A stretch of 20,360 bases of DNA from Saccoglossus kowalevskii (taxonomy: Eukaryota; Hemichordata; Enteropneusta; Harrimaniidae), in NCBI RefSeq assembly GCF_000003605.2, contig NW_003131859.1, positions 156,827-177,186 of the forward strand. The letters run 5' to 3'. The notes below the pieces were generated by a model that was given only the letters and a program-made list of their open reading frames with translations, was not told the origin of the DNA and ran no database searches. Each line of letters opens with the position of its first letter. Position 1 is the first letter of the stretch. Shown here in pieces: positions 9,611 to 19,001 of the stretch. The position numbers and the translations under genes are program-made.

Positions 9611-10252
9611 CTCACAAACCTTGAGTTTATATATCGTCTTCTACTTCTTCCCCTTTTTCTCTGCCCTTAGATCACCGCACAATGCATCTCTGACGTTTTT
9701 CTGGCTCACGTAAGTAACGAGAGAGGGTTTGGTATTTGTACTTCTGTGATAGGTGTTGTTGTAAGAACGTACCATATCGTCTAATGCCAGCAGTTTAGTC
9801 AACGTGTTGTTCTTCGTGAAATATCTGAATATTTTTCACTTGACGCTCATTCTCGAGTATTTTCCGAAATGTCTCGACCAAACTCACCCCTCTCTTGTCT
9901 TTGAAAGGTATGACGAAAGCATATCTCGAAAATAAGAAAATAATTTCCTCAATAAGACCTTGTATCCTCTGTTGTATCTGGATATCGAGGAGAGATCGCA
10001 TAGATCGGCCTCCCACTGCTTGTCAACTTGGAATACCACCACCCTCCTTCGTTTAAAGGACCGTCTAGACGTTTTGTGTAGAGTTTATGTATTATGTTTG
10101 CTCAACCACTTCCTCACTTTCGACTTGATTGCCTTTTGTCTTCTCTTTGTTTGTTTTATTGCAGCGTAAAGGGAATTCAAACCCCCATAACTTCCATGAC
10201 TTTGGACATCATAAAATAGTTTGTCTAGGACGGTGCTCGTCTTCTTTGTCAT
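9611..10252 (-). pseudogene. Polinton retroviral-like (rve) integrase, catalytically dead
   Basis: The minus-strand frame opens with ATG at 10252. It gives an N-terminal part (YDVQSHGSYGGLNSLY, VRKWLSKHN, TLHKTSRRSFKRRR) and the start of the catalytic core (QWEADL, with the first catalytic Asp at 10004-10006, then FSRYAFVIPFKDKRGVSLVE). It continues, after a frame change, with a C-terminal part (YFTKNNTLTK, VRSYNNTYHRSTNTKPS). Intact enzymes have a second Asp and a Glu between KD-KxG and the YFT block. That part is missing at about 9823-9840, so two of the three catalytic residues are gone. A stop interrupts the frame at 10085-10087. The enzyme would insert element DNA into the host genome. 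Downstream the sequence passes directly into capsid-gene sequence near 9610. Confidence 0.85.
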
Positions 10253-10374
10253 TATTTACAGGCGTGGTTATTTCACAAGCGCAGAGGCAGTGAATACTTT
10301 GATAATCAAAAGAAAAGCGGGACAACTGTACTAAAGTGAAATCGAGGTGATGCAACGTGGTTCTATTTAATACG

Positions 10375-10910
10375 TCACCTAGGAGTGTTGAGGATAAAGA
10401 AGTGTGGAAACAACATGGGGACCACGTCTCTGAGGAACTTTTCCCTTGAGTGTGTCGCTATGAATGTAAGACCACCGTATTGCCAACAAGGTATTGAGGA
10501 CATTTTCATAACTTCGGCAAATTCTCTCCAACCTGTGGATTGAAATTCTTCATTCATTCAATTCAATGGATATTTCACTGTTTTCACACCAGTCGACCAG
10601 ATGGTTCTGTTTGGCTTCGCCTCTCTTTGCAAGCGCTTGGGAACACTTTGTGAGACTTCAGAAGTAATTTGACCTGGTACACCATTTTCGTTGGGTTGTG
10701 ATTCCCGACCAGCTATAGTGACAGCGCTGGTTAATTGCTGCGTAACGGAGATTGGAATCGGTTTGTTTTCCTTCTCCTGCACATAACTTGCTGGTAAAGT
10801 TTGATGTACTCGTCTTGACAATTGCGTTATGTCATCAATGCGCAAGCATTTGCGAAGTCAATGATTTCACCACACGTTTCGTCATTTGAGCATTCTGGGT
10901 TTGGATGGTA
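10375..10910 (-). pseudogene. Unidentified Polinton-type protein, degenerate
   Basis: Lying between the ATPase and integrase remnants on the same strand, this region reads VPAELLSTIQTQNAQMTK (about 10917-10865), a stop, then QLSRRVHQTLPASYVQEK and a 95-codon open stretch (10845-10558), then a short open stretch 10557-10375. The start block and the Q-TL-Y--EKENKP block remind me of a short uncharacterised protein often found in animal Polintons. This is memory and not a search result, and I cannot give it a function. The base composition and state of decay fit the neighbours. It could also simply be a spacer that happens to be open. Confidence 0.4.
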
Positions 10911-11115
10911 GATAATAGCTCAGCAGGGACTAAAACCATCATCTTCATCGTATCCATGTATTTAAGACTGAGTAGGGAAGGGAGTATGTTTGAAATTAAG
11001 GGGACAATTAAGGAAGTCAGGAAACCCCCTTACGGAACCAGAATTTTTGTTGTTTTGAGTTTGCCTTGTGTAATTCTTTGTGACATGATGAAATGACCAA
11101 TGATAGAAGACTTTT

Positions 11116-11640
11116 TTATACCTTTGTCACGTACAATATTGAAAGAATATTTATTCTAATGCGTACTTCCTCGGGGGTATCTGACATCAGATCCATGAGG
11201 AGATGAGCGTGAGGTTGTGGGGTGAAACTTAATGTTTCCGGGGTACATTTGCTTAGCCAGAACGTTGACACATCCCTCGGATTTCTAAACAGGAAATGTA
11301 GTGCGTGTTGAGAATGATGGTACTCGATTGTCTGCCCTGATGAAAGACATTTTGCAAAATCATTATCGCAGATTTGTTTATCATTACCCATTTCCATCAT
11401 CAGTTCATCTATGAACAACAAGTTTTCTTTAGCAGTGTCGATCATTCTGCCAATATTTGGAGATACCCCTTTGATAAAACGAATTTGAGGCACTTCATCA
11501 TTTCAAAATAGTCTGGCTGAAACTCACCGTAGTACAATAGATAATGTCTGGCAGTGGGGGATATGACGCTGTTACATTGTTCTAACATCTGTTTGACACA
11601 CGAGAGAGGTAAATGGGTGTGTCAATCTTGCAGCCATCAT
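11116..11640 (-). pseudogene. Polinton A32/FtsK-HerA-like packaging ATPase, P-loop lost
   Basis: On the minus strand the start is ATG at 11640 (or 11637), reading AARLTHPFTSLV. A jump of frame near 11600 leads to VKQMLEQCNSVISPTARHY and LLYYGEFQPDYFE, and another to KGVSPNIGRMIDTAKENLLF. The Walker B stretch LLFIDE has its Asp-Glu pair at 11409-11404. A FLFRNPRDVS block and a HLLMDLMSDTPEE block follow, then the stop at 11116. Block order and motifs match the genome-packaging ATPase shared by Polintons and nucleocytoplasmic viruses. The nucleotide-binding P-loop expected between TSLV and VKQML is absent. About 175 codons remain, against roughly 230 or more in intact relatives. The ATPase would pump DNA into the capsid; this copy cannot bind ATP normally. 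Confidence 0.85.
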
Positions 11641-11848
11641 GATATGATATGACCTCGCTCATTATCGCGTCTCTTTTTATAGTTTTCAATTTACTTTTTC
11701 AGCATCCAGTTCAAAACATAATAAGGCAGTGTGCATAAACCAGAATAGACAAGTGATAGAACCACGTCCGATTTGGTAGAGCCCAAGTCAGAGTGATTGT
11801 TCAAAGTTCAAATGAATGCATGGAGCAATCCAGCATCTATTTATGTTT

Positions 11849-13879
11849 TTAGAACCCGTATGGAAGGGTACAGTAATCATATTGTATCACTCGTTTGTCA
11901 AACATTAAACATGTTTTAAATCCTTCTCTATTGAATATTATTCTTTCTTTTTTCGGCGTTCTCTGACGTGTAGAGGACCGCTTGTTCCCCGAACATGGAG
12001 ACAAACACTCTCATTTCACACAACGTCTGGTTTCCACTTTTATCTGGTTTGTGTAGTCGATAGGTGTAATTCTGCAGTCCTCTTGATATGGATTGTCTGA
12101 TTTACTTATCCCAAAGATAAACACCCGTCGGTGGAACCTATTCACCAGCTTGCTGGTTGTAAATGATGGAATCTGTTTCAAAGTACAAGACTCTAATTTC
12201 TCAAGAACACTGTGGAGTCTTAGTCGGGCATAGCTGGTCGTCATGGCAGCCAGTGCAACGTTCGTAATTGGTGCTTTGGTGATGTAGACATTTTTATCGC
12301 AGTGCTGGACAAGAACCATTTCATCAGAGACAAAAGAAACATCAGCATTTCCAACTGTTTAGCGGTCGTCTCTACATACGTGCTCTGTCCGAAGTGTGAC
12401 CTCTGTTCCAGTTTTCCCAAGAAGGAGTTGAGATTTAGCTTGGTGTGAGCTCTTGGGCCGGATTGGAGGTTATTATGCTTCTGTCCAAGACGATACTTAC
12501 TCTTTCGGGGTACCTTTGGATGTAGATGTTTTGGTATTCCTCGGTGCGACACCACTCTGGTTGACTCGTGGTAATGCCAAACTTTGTATTCCTTGGTGAT
12601 GCGATATCCTACTTCTTCAGCCTTCTCCAATTTCGGAGTGCACCAAAAAATCGTCAGCTGGTATTCATTGACACCATGGTGACACTCATCTTGATTCATG
12701 GTTTCCGCGTATTTTGGACAGAGTGGGAACATCAGTTTGTTGTTCACCTTGAAAGGTATATACAATCTCCCCGAAGGTAAAACTTCGAACTTGGTAATAC
12801 TAAAATAGTTCGTGGGTTTGGTGATAAAATCCTTAGTTATGACTGTTGGGTGCCCAACTGTATATCTCAAGGGCATATTGATATATTGGTAGAGGCTGCA
12901 AAAGTCAACATACTCTGTCTTTTTACCTTCCTAAATTTCCGGAAACCTCTCGATTTCATGATTGTTCTACATAAGAATTTTGAAATCGCATTCCGACATG
13001 GTAACTAGCGAATATCCTCGAATATCCTTTCGATGTCAACCACTCTTCCCTTGCTAGTAGCCTTTCGTAGAGGGAGGTCATTCTTGTGATTCGTCTCATT
13101 CCTTCTAAGAAAACACTTTGGGCAACTGTGGAAGTCACAACCGTAGTACTCATACAAGGTTTCGGTAGAAGCATCATACCGTCTACATAATAAGGTTCCA
13201 TTTTCATCTCCATTCTGGAATTACGGACATGATAAATGCGCGTGTTATTGACATCGTATTCCATCCAATCTTATGACATCTGTTGATTGATTCTGGGCGC
13301 TGAGGTTATGATGACTCACACACCCCGTCAGCTATTTTTGTTATGACGTTGTAGTGTTTGTCTTTCAGATACAGATATATGTCCTAGGAATCTTCTGCGA
13401 CATTGCCCACTAAGATGATGGAGTAAAAATGATTGTGCGACAATATGTGTATTCTGAAATCCGGTAACACGCTCTGGAATGGTTTAATTTCTTCTATGCC
13501 ACATTGACCCTGCGGATTCTCGTTCTTTGTGGCGTGTGCCATGGCAACCACGATGGCTCTAGCGCAACACATGCGGTTATCGGAAACGATTTCAATGTCA
13601 TGTTTGCAATTTCTCAACCTATCTGCGATCTTCGAAAATACCTTGGTAAGATTGTAGAATCTTCTCCACTCTGGACATCACCTTGTCAACATGCATATCC
13701 TCAACTGGTATAAACGGTAACCGCATTTTGTTGTTCACGTTGGGTACGTTCATGGAAATACGAATTTGGTCACGTCCATCAAGGTCAGGAGTGACCAGTT
13801 CGGGCAGTTGATGAAAGGTAGCGTGTAATACGCTATGCACTTCATCAATGTGTTTATGATAAAATACAAATACTCGCAT
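11849..13879 (-). pseudogene. Polinton protein-primed type B DNA polymerase, copy 1, broken
   Basis: Minus-strand pieces in several frames follow the family order. N-terminal region: HKHIDEVHSVLHATF and RVEKILQSY (13850-13630). CCARAIVVAMAHATKNENP and CGIEEIKPFQSVLPD (13570-13460). YYVDG and REEWLTSKGY (13190-13020). Palm motif A: VDFCSLYQY (Asp at 12905-12907). TVGHP, then WCTPKLEKA and GYRITKEYKVWHY (about 12645-12570). Motif B: KLNLNSFLGK (12441-12412). YARLRLHSVLEKLE, then motif C VLYFETDSIIY (Glu at 12177-12179 where Asp is expected). C-terminus: FDKRV ... TLPYGF and stop at 11849. The exonuclease region, expected between CGIEEIKPFQ and YYVDG, is missing. It would copy the element from a protein primer. 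Fragments resume after frameshifts near 13618, 13265, 12880 and 12190. Confidence 0.92.
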
Positions 13880-14256
13880 CCCTCCTTTGGAAACTATGAA
13901 ATTGTAATGACTTAATTTTAATATTGGAAATTAATTTCAACACTTGATGTGCTATTAGTTAAGTACATACCATAGGTACGATAGGGGAGGGCACTGTTCA
14001 ATACGACGTTATAATGGGATTTGTGCATAAATGATGACGTAACAATGGGAAATGTGCATAAATTATCATAACTGGTCGTGAATGGGAATTTGCAAGATGA
14101 TGACGTCACAATGGATAATGTGAATAAATCTACGTAAATGAAGTATGGTTTAATTCGAGGGAGTAGCGAGATCGTCGTGAATAAATTAGCATAACTTGTT
14201 TTTAAATCGGACGAGCATTGACGTCTCAGTCAAAAGAATTTTTTCTGCAAACTAAC
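13880..14256. repeat. Tandem units with CRE-like cores upstream of polymerase copy 1
   Basis: Three related units of about 31 bases lie in 14005-14133: acgttataatgggatttgtgcataaat, acgtaacaatgggaaatgtgcataaat, and acgtcacaatggataatgtgaataaat. The first two are adjacent; the third comes 66 bases after the second, with a more diverged copy possible between them. Each starts with an acgt core; the third contains a perfect TGACGTCA (14100-14107). The array lies just upstream of the polymerase remnant's 5' end on the minus strand. It may be an old regulatory or subterminal repeat of the element, or a simple minisatellite. Confidence 0.6.
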
Positions 14257-14344
14257 GAAGTTTATTACACAGAAGAAGGATAAAACTAGATGAACTCAGT
14301 TACATGGAATATAAATTTGTTTGTTTGAGTAAATAAGTAAAATG

Positions 14345-14421
<77 letters not shown>
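14257..14421 (+). repeat. Short dispersed repeat, copy 2, with long (AAT)n array
   Basis: Bases 14257-14342 match 7177-7262 directly. A nearly perfect (TAA)n array of about 75 bases follows at 14347-14421. The purity of the array suggests it is young or still changing. Copies carrying AAT tails suggest a retroposed element, but no pol III boxes are visible in this stretch. Confidence 0.85.
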
Positions 14422-15201
14422 GTCATTCATTACTTCAAAATGCCTAGCTGGCAAAAAGTACTGACAGAATTCACTTTAAAATGTTAATTTCTAAACTCTA
14501 TTTTCATGCTGTGATAAAACATGTCCACGCCTTAATACATCCACGGTAAAGTTGTTTTGAAAGTGAATGTCTAGTGTTGCAAGATTTGTACCATCAGAGA
14601 AAGCTGCTCTTTGGGGGGGTCACGCCTGTGCCAGGACAGTGTTATCAAAAAACACAATCTCATTCAAAAATATTTAGATGTATGACTGCACAGCTTCAAG
14701 ATGTCATAGCTAAACGATCTCTACCCATATAATGGGATGATGAACTCTGCTGTTAAAATAAGGTAATCGATACATTTTAATTTTTTGTTTTCATGTTGTA
14801 AACATGAGCCAATGATACGGGATATGTGGGTTTTTGTTTTTCGAAATGATCAGTTAAAGCAGGAGGCGTCTACCCGGTCTTTGCGTTGTTTAATGTATGT
14901 TGTATATCATTGCTTGAGACTCAATTACTGCGCGTGCGCGGGCGACGACCATCCAGGTTTGAGCAATGTTTTATTTGGGCGTTACATTTTCCCAATTAGT
15001 TAGGGTGTCTTTTATTTGCATATTTTCACCAACAACGGATATTTCGTACATTCACGACCTTGTTTGTAATGAAGGTCGACGTATTGTATAACGGTACCCC
15101 TGTCAACCAAAACTAAAAAATTCAGAACATGTGTGAGTAAGTGATATTTTTTTGAACTGATCGCAAGTGACGTTGTTTCAAGATTTTGTTCCCGTTTTCA
15201 G
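14422..15201. other. No supportable gene
   Basis: An open frame of 72 codons (14785-15003) has no recognisable motif. It overlaps a GC-rich spot, tgcgcgtgcgcg near 14930, that resembles an NRF1-type site. Nothing else is seen. Confidence 0.4.
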
Positions 15202-15230
15202 ACATATGGAAGAAGATGACAATTCTGATG
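15202..15230 (+). CDS. Weak internal exon candidate
   Basis: The acceptor tttgttcccgttttcag (to 15201) is good. The following bases, acatatggaagaagatgac, resemble the start of the exon at 377 (ccatatggaaaactcgatga). The donor could be a GC-type site (gcaagt at 15231) or GT at 15235. In the frame that stays open it reads an acidic run (MEEDDNSD). It may be a diverged relative of the peptide-precursor exon, or chance; length and similarity are too small to decide. Confidence 0.2.
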
Positions 15231-15595
15231 GCAAGTAACTGATTAATTAATGAATTAATTGATCTGCTTGCCGATTTTCCACGTCTTAATGTCCTGGCTT
15301 AACAACACAGTTTTCACCAGGGTGCCTTTCGTACAAAATAGTGTTTGTCGCCCAAATCATCTGAATATTTTACCTACTCATTTATGCTACCTCCGGAATA
15401 ACAGTATTCCGCTAGGCTAAATCAATCAAGCGTTTAAATGAGTGATGACGTTTACCATCGTATTAATTGGTTCACTACAAATGTCTTCTAGTTGGCTGTT
15501 AAGTTTATCGTGACATCAATCTATCAAACCAATACGATCTGCGTTACTAATAATAAAGTCTGTAAACTTACATATGAGTTCACGATAAATTTACG

Positions 15596-15772
15596 TAGGA
15601 TACCATAGCTCAAATTCTAATAAATATTTTATTCATTTGATTCGCTTATATAATCCCAATCAACTCTTTTCCACTGTAACATGTATTCGGTTAGTATAAA
15701 CGAACACTTTTGTAGATTTACAACCGTGATATCGAAACACCATGTAAAAAGATGACACTGTAATCTGTAGTC
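15596..15772 (+). repeat. Dispersed repeat, copy 2 (direct partner at 57-242)
   Basis: Same orientation and order of blocks as copy 1, with several small deletions relative to it (for example around 15710-15720). Like copy 1 it is followed, here after about 180 bases, by a strong splice acceptor and an open stretch. Confidence 0.85.
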
Positions 15773-15949
15773 TTAGTATCAGTAGTATCGTTACTCCAGA
15801 TTTTAATTAGAGGTTGACATTTCTTATTAAATCTGGCTTTTGCACCCACGTAAAGTAGGTATACGTGGTAAAACCATGTTTTTAGTAGGTGAGGTCCATT
15901 GAAATTAGTTTTTTTACTGCTTTTCTTCTATTTTGTTTTCTTTTAATAG

Positions 15950-16063
15950 TTCTACGAGGTTTGCAACACGCAAAACCCTAGATATGGAGAAATGAACATG
16001 CCTACCCACTATTCGAATCTAATAGATCCTGTTAACCGTCCACAAAACTGTACTCGTGTCTGA
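15950..16063 (+). CDS. Weak terminal-exon candidate
   Basis: A long pyrimidine tract (tttttttactgcttttcttctattttgttttcttttaatag in 15909-15949, described by position) ends in a good acceptor. One frame is open for 37 codons to a TGA at 16061-16063, starting FYEVCNTQNPRYG and ending NCTRV, with two cysteines. No AATAAA is seen soon after. Without a firm upstream exon the frame is not fixed. It could be a real last exon of another small protein or a chance open stretch behind a T-rich run. Confidence 0.2.
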   Translation, partial: FYEVCNTQNPRYGEMNMPTHYSNLIDPVNRPQNCTRV

Positions 16064-16287
16064 GAAATTCAATACTTTTTTATAATTGTCTCTTTTAATT
16101 TTAGTTTTTTTTGTGTTTTTTTTGTGAATTTCATTACAGTGATACTGGCATGAAAGATAGGACGAGAATGCCGCTGACAAGATTAATTTCAATATTGTCA
16201 ATAAGAGAAAACGTTTTGTCAAAAATCTTAAGGTGAGTGGAATGGACTGAGTCTTAAAAGTTTGCCAGTCCCATTGCCAGTACGTTC

Positions 16288-17624
16288 GATGAAGTGCATA
16301 GCGTATTACACGTTATCTTTCATCAACTGGTCGAGCTTGTCACCTCTGACCTTGACGGATGTGACCAAAGTCGTATTTTCATAAACGTACACAACTTGAA
16401 CAACGAAACTTGGTTACTGTTATACTGATTGAGGATATGAATGTTGACAAGGTGATGTCCAGAGTGGAGAAGATTCCACAATCTTACTAAGATGTTTCCT
16501 TCAAGGAAAAAATCTCCATCAGTTTGATACGAAGATCGCAGACAGGTTGAGAGATTCCAAATATGTCATTGAAATCGTTTATGATGACCACACGTGTTGC
16601 GCTAGAGCGATCGTGGTTGCCATGGCACACGCCGCAAAGAACGAGAATCCACCATCGGCGTAGGATTCTATGAAGAGGAAAAAACCGACGATATACTCTA
16701 TGCAAACTGTCCGGGCTAGAGAACGGGGTCCATGTGGCATAGAAGAGATTAAACAATTCCGAGCGTGTTACCGGATTTCGGAATACACGTATTGTCGCAC
16801 GATCATCATCTTTATTGTCAATGTCGTAGAAGATTCCAAGGACATATATCTGTTTCTGAATGACGAACACTACAACGTCATCACAAAAATGGCCAAGGGG
16901 GTGTTTGAGTCATCATTACATCGGCGACCAGGATCAATCCCCAGATGACATAAGATAGGTGGAATTCGAGGCACTCGTCAATTACACGCGCATTGAACCT
17001 TATTACGTGGATGGGCATAATTCTTCTACCGAAACATTGTATGAGGACTACGGTTATTGCCTCCACAGTTGCCCAAAGTGTTTCCCCAGCAGGAATGAGA
17101 TGAATCACAAGAATGAACTCAGTATGACCTTCATCTACAAAAAGCTACTGTCGAGGGAAGAGTGGTTGAAATCAAAAGGATAGTCGCTAGTTACCATGTG
17201 ATAATGCGATTTCAAAAACATTATGAAGAACAATCACGAAGTCGAGAGGTTCGTCGGAAACTTAGATATCTCAAATCATATCAGAGGCAGGGAGTCTGTA
17301 TTACAAGGACAAGGAATGTGATAAGATACAGCATGTTGACTTTTTCAGCCTCTACCCAAGTATTTTAAGTGCGACGTTTTACATTCGGCGAGATTGTATA
17401 TACAAGCTCTACCTTTCAGGGTGAAAAACAAACTGTTCCAAATACGCAGAAACAATGATTCAGGACGATTGTCGCCATAGTGTCAATGAACGCCAGCTGA
17501 CGGGTGTTTGGTGTACTAAGGAATTGGAAAATCCGAAGAAGTAGGATATCGCATCACCAAAGTATACAAAGTTTGGCATTACGACAAGTTGGCAACCTAC
17601 AACCGCGAGACTGGTGAAGAAGGG
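16288..17624 (+). pseudogene. Polinton type B DNA polymerase, copy 2, partial and inverted
   Basis: This is the reverse-strand counterpart of about 12560-13855, so the two copies lie head to head. It starts abruptly at gatgaagtgcatagcg (DEVHSV block) and continues with CCARAIVVAMAHAAKNENP (about 16597), CGIEEIKQFR (16734 on), DIYLFLNDEHYNVITKM (16839 on) and YYVDGHNSSTETLYEDYG (17002 on). HSCPKCF, LLSREEWLKSKG and palm motif A VDFFSLYPS (17335-17361) follow. The fragment ends with VGYRITKVYKVWHYDK and NRETGEEG just before 17625. It lacks the exonuclease region at the same point as copy 1. It also lacks sequence between motif A and the RLY block, and everything after the WHY block, including motifs B and C. 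Its 3' end abuts the SINE-like repeat. Stops and frameshifts throughout. Confidence 0.88.
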
Positions 17625-17968
17625 TTATGCACTGTTATTCTTCATAACCGCTATGTTATTTAGGTCTTTTGCAGTCTTGTGGACCAGTCTGCTGTTTATT
17701 GACCATAAGGTGCAGGGTTCAAATCCCATATAGGGTACTTTAGCAAGCATGGGTGGGGGTAATTCTTATATTAAAACCAGGTTTGACCGAATATTTTACT
17801 CTTTAGTTAATTACGGGTAATAAACGAATATTATTGCATATTATAAAACTATACCACATAATGTTGCATTAGGAATTTTTCACAAATACTGCATGCAATA
17901 AGAGCATGTAGCACAACAATTTGTATATTTGTGTGATTGCCAAATGGTTCACTGAATCTGTACATTGT
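17622..17968 (+). repeat. SINE-like, tRNA-derived repeat, second copy
   Basis: Inverted counterpart of 2924-3335. It shows a better A box (tggaccagtctg, 17680-17691) and B box (ggttcaaatcc, 17716-17726) than copy 1. The body matches up to gaatctgtacattgt, and no AAT tail follows. About 50 bases present upstream of the A box in copy 1 are missing here. It starts exactly where the polymerase fragment stops. Confidence 0.65.
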
Positions 17969-19001
17969 CCTGGGTAGCTAAATCCCCCTTCAAACTTTTG
18001 ACCTCAAAATATAGATATATATTTCGCAATGCATTATTGAATATTCATGAGCTCAACACAAATTTGTATCGGGGAGATTTGCCGACAGTTGTGCCAATTG
18101 TTTAAAAACGAACATTTGTAAACAACTCTAAATAATGTTATTAACTCGTAAAATAGCGTGACTGATTTATATTCCTGTGACGGTTAACTACTAAACCAAT
18201 GTGTCCGTGTTTGTTTTGTATTCGAATATAACAATAATATTATTATTACTTTGGGGTATTCTCGTATAACCTTATCATCTTTCCCTTCCAATAGGAATCC
18301 AAAATGTTTGGAACAGAATCAGCGAACATCTTTGTGTGGAGTCCCGTCAAACTCTTGGCAGCCATGTTTGTTTTTATTATTAGAGAACGCTTACACGCAC
18401 AATCTTTCCATATTCGGAATTCACATTTTCTAATATGGTGGGATAATAATACCCTGCAAAATACTGAAAAAAATACAGCACGTTGTAACTTGTGGCGTTA
18501 CCGTGACAGATGTGTAATAATATCAAATAACTTAATAAATAATATCAAATATATAAATATAATATATCACCGCATATCAGAAAAACAGAATTTTACGATA
18601 ATTATGTGGTATAAAACAATTACACACACATTAGAGTTTTGGAATATAAACTCTAATCAAATTATTTTGTCAACTTCGTATCAACATACGATGTAATATC
18701 TCTAACAGAAATCTAAGCAGAAACTAAAGGCCAGTTCTCTGATAATTGTATCATACAACGTAATTCGGCATTTGTGATTTTTTTTCTGGTGGAGTCATCA
18801 CTCTCATTAGAAATTCTCTAGTCACTTATGTCCAATATATCACAAATGAGCTAACATCCAGCTTTTTTTCAAGAAAAGTATGCTTCATCCAGCAGCCTAG
18901 AATGGACACAAGTGAATTTGAGCTACTTGCAAACTGTTTGTTAACATTAACTGGGAAGGATCATGGTTACATCATAGATGTTGCTAACGAATCTTCATAC
19001 G
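17969..19001. other. Unassigned AT-rich stretch
   Basis: A 130-codon open frame (18304-18696) is the longest here, but it is very rich in Asn, Ile and Tyr codons, as expected from AT-rich DNA, and has no motif or splice context. A short (AAT)/(ATT) run is at 18230-18248. It is unrelated to the matching interval on the left side. Confidence 0.45.

Noticed and set aside
12568-12780. Plus-strand open frame inside the polymerase
   Set aside because: Antisense shadow of the minus-strand polymerase coding sequence.
17680-17726. Possible functional tRNA gene
   Set aside because: Only A- and B-box-like motifs are seen; no acceptor stem pairing was found by eye, and the unit is repeated with a long unrelated body, so SINE-like fits better.
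18304-18696. 130-codon open frame
   Set aside because: Very AT-rich codons, low-complexity Asn/Ile/Tyr content, no motif and no splice context; it is expected by chance in this composition.
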